Source: CAZITB01 sp964542055 (GTDB lineage Bacteria > Planctomycetota > Phycisphaerae > Sedimentisphaerales > CAMDDF01). Taken from it: 14,348 bases of DNA. The stretch is from assembly GCA_964542055.1 (NCBI GenBank), contig CAZITB010000076.1, positions 1 to 14,348 of the forward strand, in the 5' to 3' direction. The notes under the pieces were generated by a model. That model was not told where the DNA came from and searched no databases. It saw nothing but the letters and a program-made list of their open reading frames with translations. Of the stretch, positions 1-7,089 are shown piece after piece. The position numbers and the translations under genes were made by a program. Every line of letters starts with the position of its first letter. The first letter of the stretch is position 1.

Positions 1-377
1 AGGCCGATATGATAGTTATCAAACCTTTCGATCCTGCAAGTTTGAAAGATATCGAAAAAGCCATCAAAAGCAGCGATTTGAGTCTTGCCCCGATCGTAGA
101 TGGAAAACTTGTAAGATTGACCGTCCCCCCTCTTTCAGAAGAACGAAGAAAACTGCTTAGCGGCCAGGTCAAACAGATGGGCGAAGCCGCCAAAGTTTCG
201 ATCAGGAACATCCGCAGGGATGCAAACAAGTCTCTCGATGATGAGCAGAAATCGAAATTGATCACAGAAGATGACCGCGACAAAGGCAAAGATGATATCG
301 ACCAGATGACCAAAAAATATACCGCCCAAATTGATGATGTGATGAAAAACAAAACAAACGAAATTATGAACGATTAA
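1..377 (+). CDS. frr: Ribosome recycling factor, C-terminal part (5' end outside window)
   Basis: Ribosome recycling factor works with EF-G in the cytoplasm to split post-termination ribosomes so that they can start again. The reading frame is open from the window edge (first full codon at base 3), so the methionine at base 9 is internal. About 124 residues are visible against a usual length near 185, so roughly the first third is missing. The visible part has the family's typical 'TIKPFDP'-like segment (here VIKPFDP), the 'VPPLSEERRK' stretch, and the conserved 'VSIRNIRRDANK' helix whose arginines contact 23S rRNA. The lysine- and aspartate-rich helix at the C-terminus is also typical. It ends in TAA one base before trpF, so the two are probably cotranscribed. 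Recognition of the family is secure; what lies upstream is not visible. Confidence 0.96.
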   Translation, partial: ADMIVIKPFDPASLKDIEKAIKSSDLSLAPIVDGKLVRLTVPPLSEERRKLLSGQVKQMGEAAKVSIRNIRRDANKSLDDEQKSKLITEDDRDKGKDDIDQMTKKYTAQIDDVMKNKTNEIMND

Positions 378-378
378 G

Positions 379-1029
379 ATGCACACAGTCAAAGTAAAAA
401 TTTGTGGTATAACAAGTTATGAAGACGCCGCTGCGGCGGTTGATATGGGTGCGGATATGCTGGGGTTCAATTTCTATAAAAAGAGTCCTCGTTACATCGA
501 TCCATTAAATGCGGAGAAAATCATTTTAAAGCTGCCGGGTTTTGTTGAGACGGTTGGATTGTTTGTTGATGAGCCGGTGAGCAGAATTGTGGAGATCGCA
601 AATCATCGCTGGATGAACTGGGCCCAGCTACATGGTGATCAAAATCCCGAATTTTGCGAAAATCTCAAGGGTCATAATATGAAAATCATGAAGGCGATTC
701 GCGTTCGGACAATTAAAGATATTGCACAATCGGATATCTTTTTAAGTGATGCGATACTGCTTGATTCTTATGCGGAAGATATGTATGGCGGGACCGGAAA
801 ACGTTTTGACTGGTCATTTTTGCAAAACGCAAAAGTCGATTATTTTCTGGCAGGAGGGATCACACCTGAAAATGTTGATGAAGCGCTTCAGCTTGGGGTT
901 TATGGAATCGATGTTTGCAGCGGTATCGAGAGCAGCCCGGGCAAAAAAGATTTAAAGAAAATGGGGGTATTGTTCGATAAGATAAACAGCTTTAACAGCG
1001 GGCTAACTCTTTACGGATATAAACTTTAA
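379..1029 (+). CDS. trpF: Phosphoribosylanthranilate isomerase (tryptophan biosynthesis)
   Basis: TrpF converts N-(5'-phosphoribosyl)anthranilate to the carboxyphenylamino-deoxyribulose phosphate in tryptophan synthesis, in the cytoplasm. The 216-residue protein has the usual TIM-barrel length. The opening strand 'VKICGIT' carries the catalytic cysteine (C9). 'LLDSY' carries the catalytic aspartate (D129) and is followed by the 'GGTGKRFDW' loop. The phosphate-binding ends 'LAGGITPENV' and 'GIDVCSGIESSPGKKD' are both present. The start at 379 is the first codon after the frr stop and leaves a one-base gap. No convincing Shine-Dalgarno sequence is visible, so translation is probably coupled to frr. 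The last 15 or so residues, beyond the 'KKM' helix, form a short tail of no known role. The next tryptophan genes, trpB and trpA, lie about 2.2 kb away behind an unrelated protease gene. Confidence 0.96.
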   Translation: MHTVKVKICGITSYEDAAAAVDMGADMLGFNFYKKSPRYIDPLNAEKIILKLPGFVETVGLFVDEPVSRIVEIANHRWMNWAQLHGDQNPEFCENLKGHNMKIMKAIRVRTIKDIAQSDIFLSDAILLDSYAEDMYGGTGKRFDWSFLQNAKVDYFLAGGITPENVDEALQLGVYGIDVCSGIESSPGKKDLKKMGVLFDKINSFNSGLTLYGYKL

Positions 1030-1129
1030 AAATAACATTTACAAAATAGTGTTTTTGGGGTAAGTTTAAAGCATGTTGTATCCTCCTGCTGATGGGCGTA
1101 ATTGGTATAAACAATGAGAATAATCTAAT

Positions 1130-1134
1130 GAGGA
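1130..1134 (+). promoter_or_regulatory. Shine-Dalgarno site deciding the protease start
   Basis: GAGGA lies five bases before the ATG at 1140. The in-frame ATGs at 1092 and 1128 lack such a site; the sequence before 1092 is pyrimidine-rich (tcctcctgctg). Starting at 1140 also leaves a short, normal n-region before the hydrophobic signal sequence. Confidence 0.6.
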
Positions 1135-1139
1135 TTTCG

Positions 1140-3089
1140 ATGTCAGATTTTAAATTCGATGCAAAGATTTTTTATCTGATTTTACTTGTCATCTTTTTAT
1201 TATCATTTAGTGCCCAGGCCAAGCAAATCAATCTCATTGAAAAAACAAGATTCGAAAAAACAAGAACAAAACTGCCCGAGGGATTTCCAAAAGCCAAGCG
1301 TTTTTATCAGATGGAAATCAAGTCCAGCTTGAAATCCAGCAGAGATATAAAAAAGGGTGATAAAGTTGTTCTGGATTTTTTCACAGATGCTTACTTTAAT
1401 TCTACTGTGACGAAAGTCTGGGAAAACATTAACAAAACCACTTCTGTCAGATGTAAGCTGGACGATTTTCCTTTGGGAGAGGTTTTTATAGCGACTACTG
1501 AGGGTCGGACGCTGGCTACAATTTCCGTTCCGGAGTTAAACAGGCTTTACCTGATACAAAGTGAGCCGGAGACAAAAATCCATTATCTGATAGAAGCTGA
1601 TATGGATGAATTGGATAAACTTGAAGATGCAGAGCCTTTGATATCTTATGAAGAACAATATCCCAGTTCGTACAATGAAGTTGTTTCGAATTCAAATCAT
1701 ACTTTGATAGATGTTATGATAGTTTATTCACCAGCGGCTAAATCATGGGCAGATAGCAGCGGCGGCGGCATAGATAATGTGATTGCATCGGCAATGAATA
1801 AAGCCAATACAGCATTGGATAATACCGGTATCGGAACTAATATGCACCTGGCATATTCAGGAGAAGTTAATTACACAGAAAGCGGCGATTCCGGTACGGA
1901 TCTAAGTCGATTAACATATAAAGATGACGGATACGCAGATGAGGTTCATACTTTAAGAGATCAGTACGGAGCTGACCTTGTGGCGATGTATTTAGACCTG
2001 GATGACACCGGTGGGAGAGGTTGGCTTTTAAAGAATACATCCGGGTCCCCTTCTTATGCTTTCTCTCTTACAAGGGTTCAACAGGCAAGCTGGACTTATA
2101 CCACTATTCATGAATGGGGACATAATATGGGCTGTCACCATAGAATCGACCAGACCACTCAGCCGGGGCCGGGGCTTTTCAGTTATTCGGCTGGCTGGAG
2201 ATGGATAGGGAGTAACGGTAATAGATATTGTTCAGTGATGTCTTATGAAGATGGGGACTATTCAAGGGTCGGTTACTTTTCTAACCCGGAAGTTTATTAT
2301 TATGATATAGCAACCGGAGATTATGTCGATGGAGATAACGCAAAAACAATTAGTGAAATAAAAGATGTAATTGCAGGTTACAGAGAATCGTTAACGCGGC
2401 CGATCTTTCCTGATATCACAGGTGATGGGAGGATCGACTTTGAAGATTACTCGCATATCAGCGGCAATTGGCTGAAATCTACAGCTTTGAATCAAGACGG
2501 TGATGTTACCGGTAACGGTTATGTTGACTACGAGGATTTAGCTAGCCTTGCGGATAACTGGCTTTGGGAGGAGCCTGATCCGAATTTTTTCAAGGAAGAG
2601 CTTGACAGTGATCCGGGCTGGTCAACCGAAGGGCTTTGGCAGTTTGGAGTTCCGACGGGACAGGGCGGAAGCTACGGCAATGCTGATCCGAGTTCGGGTT
2701 ATACCGGTGATAATGTTTACGGATATAATTTGAATGGCGATTATGAAAGCTCAATGCCCGAGAGGAATCTTACAACACCGGCGATAGATTGCAGCGGCAA
2801 GTCTAATGTACATTTGAAGTTTTATAGATGGCTTAACGTTGAGAGCAGCAGTTATGATCATGCTTATGTGAAAATCAGCAATGACGGTATCAGCTGGACA
2901 GTTTTATGGGAAAATGACAACACTATTGAAGATGATTCATGGAATCTGGTCGATTTTGACATTTCCGCTTATGCTGATAATGAGTCGACTGTTTATATTC
3001 GCTGGACAATGGGAACGACCGATGGCTATTGGCATTACAGCGGCTGGAACATAGATGATATATGTTTGTATGAAGCGGATGGGCTTTAA
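1140..3089 (+). CDS. Secreted metzincin-type zinc metalloprotease with dockerin repeats and C-terminal beta-sandwich domain
   Basis: A predicted extracellular protease of 649 residues. Residues 1-27 form a signal peptide: basic start, hydrophobic core, and probable cleavage after AQA. Residues 28-185 look like a prodomain. The peptidase domain starts near 'IDVMIVYSPAAK' (about 188), a pattern typical of reprolysin-like M12-related bacterial peptidases. HEWGHNMGCHH (residues 324-334) is a complete HExxHxxGxxH zinc site, and 'CSVMSY' (364-369) supplies the Met-turn. Two calcium-binding dockerin type I-like repeats follow, starting at D425 and D455, each ending in 'NWL'. The final 170 or so residues (start 'DPGWSTEG', end 'GWNIDDICL') resemble the MAM-like jelly-roll domain found in immune inhibitor A-type and other planctomycete secreted proteins. 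There is no visible membrane anchor or sorting tail. The start at 1140 is chosen on its Shine-Dalgarno site; 1092 (665 residues) is the longer alternative. The substrate is unknown. Confidence 0.88.
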   Translation: MSDFKFDAKIFYLILLVIFLLSFSAQAKQINLIEKTRFEKTRTKLPEGFPKAKRFYQMEIKSSLKSSRDIKKGDKVVLDFFTDAYFNSTVTKVWENINKTTSVRCKLDDFPLGEVFIATTEGRTLATISVPELNRLYLIQSEPETKIHYLIEADMDELDKLEDAEPLISYEEQYPSSYNEVVSNSNHTLIDVMIVYSPAAKSWADSSGGGIDNVIASAMNKANTALDNTGIGTNMHLAYSGEVNYTESGDSGTDLSRLTYKDDGYADEVHTLRDQYGADLVAMYLDLDDTGGRGWLLKNTSGSPSYAFSLTRVQQASWTYTTIHEWGHNMGCHHRIDQTTQPGPGLFSYSAGWRWIGSNGNRYCSVMSYEDGDYSRVGYFSNPEVYYYDIATGDYVDGDNAKTISEIKDVIAGYRESLTRPIFPDITGDGRIDFEDYSHISGNWLKSTALNQDGDVTGNGYVDYEDLASLADNWLWEEPDPNFFKEELDSDPGWSTEGLWQFGVPTGQGGSYGNADPSSGYTGDNVYGYNLNGDYESSMPERNLTTPAIDCSGKSNVHLKFYRWLNVESSSYDHAYVKISNDGISWTVLWENDNTIEDDSWNLVDFDISAYADNESTVYIRWTMGTTDGYWHYSGWNIDDICLYEADGL

Positions 3090-3099
3090 AATAGACTGG

Positions 3100-3128
3100 T
3101 TGACTTTTGGGGTTGGATATGAGATAAT
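3100..3128 (+). promoter_or_regulatory. Near-consensus sigma70 promoter for trpBA
   Basis: The -35 box is TTGACT at 3100-3105 and the -10 box is GATAAT at 3123-3128, separated by exactly 17 bases. Each box differs from consensus at one position. Transcription would start near 3135, about 50 bases before trpB. It lies directly after the protease stop, so trpBA can be expressed independently of trpF and the protease. Confidence 0.6.
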
Positions 3129-3136
3129 GTTTTGCC

Positions 3137-3158
3137 GTTAGAATAATGTAAGTCTAAC
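3137..3158 (+). promoter_or_regulatory. Inverted repeat at the start of the trpBA leader (possible operator or hairpin)
   Basis: GTTAGA (3137-3142) and TCTAAC (3153-3158) are perfect inverted repeats separated by 10 bases. They begin about two bases after the predicted transcription start. This is where a repressor site or a small 5' mRNA hairpin would be expected. The half-sites do not obviously match the E. coli TrpR operator, so the regulator, if any, is unknown. Confidence 0.35.
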
Positions 3159-3187
3159 ATGAGCAAGATATTATGCATTGGTGAAAA

Positions 3188-4366
3188 ATGAAACTAAAAG
3201 GAAGGTATGGCGATTTCGGCGGTTTTTATGTGCCTGAAGTTTTGATGCCTGCTCTTGAGGAGATCGAGGCGGCATTTTTGAAATATACCGAGGATGAGAA
3301 ATTTCTGGCAGAGCTTTACGATCTGTACAAGTTTTATGCTGGTCGGCCAACGGTTTTATATCATGCCAAGAGGTTCAGCGAACACGTTGGTTTTGAAGTT
3401 TACCTCAAGCGAGAGGATCTTTTGCATGGCGGTGCCCATAAGATCAATAATACCCTGGGGCAGGGATTGCTTGCCAAATATATGGGCAAGACGAAACTGA
3501 TCGCAGAGACAGGGGCAGGTCAACATGGTTTGGCGACAGCTATGATCGGGGCGCTTCTGGGAATGGAAACTAAAATTTTTATGGGTTCGCTTGATGTTGA
3601 AAGACAGTCGGTGAATGTTCATAAGATGAAGCTGCTGGGAGCGGAAGTTATACCGGTCAGTACCGGCACGGGCACTTTGAAAGATGCAATCAATGAGGCG
3701 CTTCGGTATTGGACGGCTACGATCGAGGATACTTTTTACCTGTTTGGTACGGCGGCGGGTCCGCATCCGTTTCCGATGATCGTTCGGTATTTTCAGTCGC
3801 CTATCGGGAAGGAATCGCGGCAGCAGTGCCTGGAACAAATTGGCAAAATGCCGGATATAGTTACCGCATGTGTGGGCGGCGGTTCGAATGCGATTGGTAT
3901 GTTCTCAGGATTTGTTGATGATAAAGGTGTTCGGCTAGTTGGTGTTGAGGGCGGCGGTAAGGGGCTGGATACGAAAGAACATTGTGCGCCGCTTAGCGTT
4001 GGTAAAGTTGGGGTATTGCATGGTTCCAAGAGTTATCTACTGCAGGATGAGGATGGGCAGATAAGCGAGACGGAATGCATCAGCGCGGGGTTAGATTATC
4101 CGGGAGTGGGGCCGGAGCATTCGTATTTGAAGGATATCGGCAGAGCTGAGTACGTAAGTGTCAGCGATGAAGAGGTGCTTGATGTATTTTCGCTGATGAC
4201 TAAGTTAGAAGGAATTTTACCGGCGCTTGAAAGTTCGCATTCGCTGGCATGGCTGGTCAAGCAAAAGGGGAAATTGGCGGCGGAGTCAGTCGCGGTTGTG
4301 TGTTTGAGCGGTCGCGGTGATAAGGATGTTGGAATTGTTGAAGAGCACAGGCCGCTTGGTCAGTGA
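3188..4366 (+). CDS. trpB: Tryptophan synthase beta chain
   Basis: TrpB is the PLP-dependent subunit of tryptophan synthase; it condenses indole, delivered through a tunnel from TrpA, with serine. The 392 residues match the usual bacterial length (TrpB1 type). K85 in 'HGGAHKINNT' is the PLP Schiff-base lysine. E107 in 'ETGAGQHG' is the catalytic glutamate. 'GGGSNA' from residue 230 binds the PLP phosphate, and 'CLSGRGDKD' near the C-terminus closes the cofactor site. The N-terminal 'FGGFYVPEVLMPAL' is typical and fixes the start at 3188. The ribosome-binding site is weak (GGTG at 3180-3183). trpA follows after 22 bases. The gene has its own promoter-like sequence because a protease gene separates it from trpF. 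Confidence 0.98.
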   Translation: MKLKGRYGDFGGFYVPEVLMPALEEIEAAFLKYTEDEKFLAELYDLYKFYAGRPTVLYHAKRFSEHVGFEVYLKREDLLHGGAHKINNTLGQGLLAKYMGKTKLIAETGAGQHGLATAMIGALLGMETKIFMGSLDVERQSVNVHKMKLLGAEVIPVSTGTGTLKDAINEALRYWTATIEDTFYLFGTAAGPHPFPMIVRYFQSPIGKESRQQCLEQIGKMPDIVTACVGGGSNAIGMFSGFVDDKGVRLVGVEGGGKGLDTKEHCAPLSVGKVGVLHGSKSYLLQDEDGQISETECISAGLDYPGVGPEHSYLKDIGRAEYVSVSDEEVLDVFSLMTKLEGILPALESSHSLAWLVKQKGKLAAESVAVVCLSGRGDKDVGIVEEHRPLGQ

Positions 4367-4378
4367 TTTGAATTTTTT

Positions 4379-4383
4379 GAGGA
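4379..4383 (+). promoter_or_regulatory. Shine-Dalgarno site deciding the trpA start
   Basis: GAGGA lies five bases before the ATG at 4389. The longer reading from 4317 would overlap the end of trpB by 50 bases and add residues with no counterpart in TrpA, so it is rejected. Confidence 0.75.
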
Positions 4384-4388
4384 CGAAA

Positions 4389-5186
4389 ATGAAAAGCTAT
4401 AAGGATACTTTTGCAGAGTTGGATCGGGCGGCGATGATACCTTTTTTTGTGGTCGGTGATCCTGATTTTGATACATCTTTGGAATTGATAAAAACAGCAA
4501 TCGATGCGGGTGCGGATGTGCTTGAGCTTGGGATAGCTTTTTCGGATCCGGTGGCGGATGGGCCGACGATTCAAAAGGCTGATATCCGGGCGATTGAGTC
4601 GGGTATTACGGTGGAAAAGACGCGAGAGCTGATCGCGAAGGTGAAAGAGTATAAGGATGTGCCGATTGGGTTGCTGATGTATTATAATTTGATATTTCAG
4701 TATGGGGTGGAAGATTTTTTTAAGGATTTCGCTGAGGCGGGGGTCAATAGTGTGCTGGTGGCGGATTTAAGTGTTGATGATGGTGGTGAGATTATACCGG
4801 CGGCGAAGAAGGCGGGTATGGATACGGTATTTATGGTGACGCCGAATACGAGTGATCAGCGGATCGGGGAAATCATCGAGAATACGAGCGGGTTTATTTA
4901 TACGGTTTCGCTTTTGGGTGTTACCGGTTCGCGTGATACGGTTTCGGCGGCGGTTGGGCCGTTGATTGAAAAGCTAAAGAGCAAAACTGATGTTCCGGTT
5001 TGTGTGGGTTTTGGTGTGAGCAGCGGTGAGCAGGCGGTTTCGATAGCTAAAGCGGGGGCAGACGGGGTAATAATCGGCAGCAGGATCGTGAAGATTATCG
5101 AGGAGAATCTCGGTGATAAAGATAAGATGATCGAAGGTGTAAGGAGTTTTATCAGTGATGTTAAAGGTGCGCTGAGCAGGGTTTAG
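4389..5186 (+). CDS. trpA: Tryptophan synthase alpha chain
   Basis: TrpA cleaves indole-3-glycerol phosphate to indole and glyceraldehyde 3-phosphate and passes indole to TrpB. The 265 residues are close to the usual 268. The catalytic residues are E46 (in 'LELGIAFSDP') and D57 (in 'VADGPTIQ'). 'GLLMYYNLIFQYG', 'SVLVADL', 'YTVSLLGVTGSR' and the phosphate-binding 'VGFGVSSGEQ' and 'GVIIGSRIVKIIEE' are all in order. One variation is an alanine in ELGIAFSDP where the family usually has proline. The start at 4389 is set by a strong Shine-Dalgarno site and by alignment with the family's N-terminus. The gene is strikingly rich in G and T on its coding strand. Its TAG stop overlaps the stop of the convergent uup gene by bases 5184-5185, and no terminator fits between them. 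Confidence 0.97.
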   Translation: MKSYKDTFAELDRAAMIPFFVVGDPDFDTSLELIKTAIDAGADVLELGIAFSDPVADGPTIQKADIRAIESGITVEKTRELIAKVKEYKDVPIGLLMYYNLIFQYGVEDFFKDFAEAGVNSVLVADLSVDDGGEIIPAAKKAGMDTVFMVTPNTSDQRIGEIIENTSGFIYTVSLLGVTGSRDTVSAAVGPLIEKLKSKTDVPVCVGFGVSSGEQAVSIAKAGADGVIIGSRIVKIIEENLGDKDKMIEGVRSFISDVKGALSRV

Positions 5187-7072
5187 TTTTCGAGCTGTTC
5201 GAGCTGGTGCCATCTTTGATAGGCGTCTTCTATCTGGGTGGTGAGTTCTTTTAATTTGACGTTTGTCTGGGCGACGTCTTGTCCGCTCTTGTAGAAATCG
5301 GGATCGGATAAGGTTTGCATAAGCTGGTGCTGTTGGGTTTCGAGCTGTTCGATTTTGGTTGGGAGTGTTTCCAGTTCTTTTTGTAGTTTGTATGTTAATT
5401 TTTTTGTAGTTTGTTTTTGGGGCTTTGGTTTAACTTTTTCAGATGATACTTGTTCAGCTTCAGTTTGTGGCAGTAGTTTCTGTCTTAGCCAGTCGTCGTA
5501 ACCGCCTGTGTATTCTTTTACGGTTGGGGGTTGTTCGATCGCTAAGATTGCGGTTACCACGTTGTTTAGGAACTGTCGGTCGTGGCTTACCAGTAGAACT
5601 GTGCCGGGGTAATTTAAGATGAATTCTTCGAGCAGGTCGAGGGTTTCCATGTCGAGGTCGTTTGTGGGTTCATCGAGGACGAGCACGTTTGAGGGTTTGG
5701 CGAAAAGTTTGGCTAGTAAGAGTCGGTTGCGTTCGCCGCCGGAGAGGTTTGCAACGGGGTTGCGGGATTGTGCGGGGGTGAACAGGAAATCCTGCAGGTA
5801 GCCGAATACATGGCGTGAAGAGCCGTTTATGAAAACTGTCTGGTTGCCGTCGGCGACATTTTCGAAGACCGATCTGGCAGGGTCGAGTTGGGAATGGAGC
5901 TGGTCGAAATAGGCGATTTCGAGGTTGACGCCGTGGCGGATGGTACCGTTTTTGGGGGTTAGCTGGCCCAGGAGTAATCGAAGCAGTGTTGTTTTGCCTG
6001 AGCCGTTTGGGCCGAGGATGCCGATTTTTTCTCCGCGCATGATCATGGTGGAAAAGTCTTTGATTATGAAGTTGTCTGGTTCGTAACCGAATGAAATGTT
6101 TTTGGCTTCTATGATCAGTCTGCCTGAGCGGGCGGGGTCGTTGGTCGAAAGTTTGGCAGTGCCGATGAGTTGTCTGCGTTGGGCCCTTTCCTGCCGCATT
6201 TTTAAAAGATCTCGGACGCGGCCCTGATTGCGTTTGCGTCTTTCTCTCACGCCCTTTCGGATCCAGGTTTCTTCCTTGGCGAGTTTTTTATCGAAGAGGC
6301 CCTGCTCGACGGCCTGGGCATCCAAGAGAGCCTGTTTGCGAGCGAGGTAAGTATCGTAATCGCATGAAAAACTTTTAAGGTCGCCGCGGTCGATTTCGAT
6401 TATTCTTGTTGAGAGATTGCGGATGAATGCGCGGTCGTGGCTGACGAAGACCAGTGCGCCTTTGTATCTTTGGAGGAATTCTTCGATCCAGATGATGGTA
6501 TCCACGTCGAGATGGTTGGTTGGTTCGTCGAGTATGAGCAGGTCGGGCTGGCGGACGAGGGCTTTTGCGAGGAGGACTCGTCTTTTCATACCTGCTGAAA
6601 GGCTGGCGACGTTTGCGTCGGGGTTTAGCTGAGTTTTCTGGATTATGACTTCGACGAGTTGATTGATCTGCCAGGCGTTTTCGGTGTCAATTTCGCGGCT
6701 TAGTTGTTCGAGTTTTTTTAGCAAGGCGGTATCGGTTGGGTTTGCCGCTAATTTTTGAGTTGCGATGTGGTATTGAGATATTAGTTTTCCGCGGGTGCCT
6801 AATCCGGCGGAGACCTGGTCGAAGACGGTGCCGGTCATTTCTAATGGGACGTCCTGGGTAAGTGATGCGATGGCTGTTTTTGAATCTGTTGATATAATTC
6901 CGGAGTCGGGGGTCAGGCGGCCGTCGATGAGTTTTAGTAATGTGGTTTTGCCGACGCCGTTACGGCCTAAGAGGCAGATTCGCTCGCCGGGTTCGATGTG
7001 TAGGTTGATGTTTACAAGCAGAGGCTCGGTGCCGAAACTTAGTGTTACATCCTGGATTGATAATAATGCCAT
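5183..7072 (-). CDS. uup: Uup-type ABC-F ATPase
   Basis: A soluble ATPase of the ABC-F class with two ABC domains and no membrane segment. Relatives of Uup act at ribosomes and influence DNA replication and precise transposon excision; the exact role here is inferred. Domain 1 has Walker A GRNGVGKTT (36-44), signature LSAGMKRR (158-165) and Walker B LLILDEP (178-184) followed by TNHLD. An arginine- and lysine-rich linker around residues 265-310 joins it to domain 2, which has GPNGSGKTT near 350, LSGGERNR near 440 and 'VLVLDEPTNDLD'. Residues 545-629 form a charged, glutamine-rich coiled coil, the hallmark of Uup over other ABC-F proteins. The first signature has alanine where LSGGQ-type motifs have glycine. 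It is the last gene of a minus-strand run, 17 bases after the methyltransferase, and meets trpA tail to tail with a 4-base overlap. Confidence 0.9.
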   Translation of the reverse strand: MALLSIQDVTLSFGTEPLLVNINLHIEPGERICLLGRNGVGKTTLLKLIDGRLTPDSGIISTDSKTAIASLTQDVPLEMTGTVFDQVSAGLGTRGKLISQYHIATQKLAANPTDTALLKKLEQLSREIDTENAWQINQLVEVIIQKTQLNPDANVASLSAGMKRRVLLAKALVRQPDLLILDEPTNHLDVDTIIWIEEFLQRYKGALVFVSHDRAFIRNLSTRIIEIDRGDLKSFSCDYDTYLARKQALLDAQAVEQGLFDKKLAKEETWIRKGVRERRKRNQGRVRDLLKMRQERAQRRQLIGTAKLSTNDPARSGRLIIEAKNISFGYEPDNFIIKDFSTMIMRGEKIGILGPNGSGKTTLLRLLLGQLTPKNGTIRHGVNLEIAYFDQLHSQLDPARSVFENVADGNQTVFINGSSRHVFGYLQDFLFTPAQSRNPVANLSGGERNRLLLAKLFAKPSNVLVLDEPTNDLDMETLDLLEEFILNYPGTVLLVSHDRQFLNNVVTAILAIEQPPTVKEYTGGYDDWLRQKLLPQTEAEQVSSEKVKPKPQKQTTKKLTYKLQKELETLPTKIEQLETQQHQLMQTLSDPDFYKSGQDVAQTNVKLKELTTQIEDAYQRWHQLEQLEN

Positions 7073-7089
7073 AGAAGTTCTTAATTGAT

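Noticed and set aside
1106..1111. TATAAA as a -10 box for the protease gene
   Set aside because: No -35-like sequence lies at suitable spacing; the region 1030-1139 holds no convincing promoter or terminator.
3129..3187. Classical trp attenuator before trpB
   Set aside because: The short leader has no tryptophan codons and there is no GC-rich terminator hairpin with a T-run before trpB.
4317..4388. Upstream start for trpA inside trpB
   Set aside because: ATG 4389 has a strong Shine-Dalgarno site and matches the family's N-terminus; the extra 24 residues read trpB in another frame.
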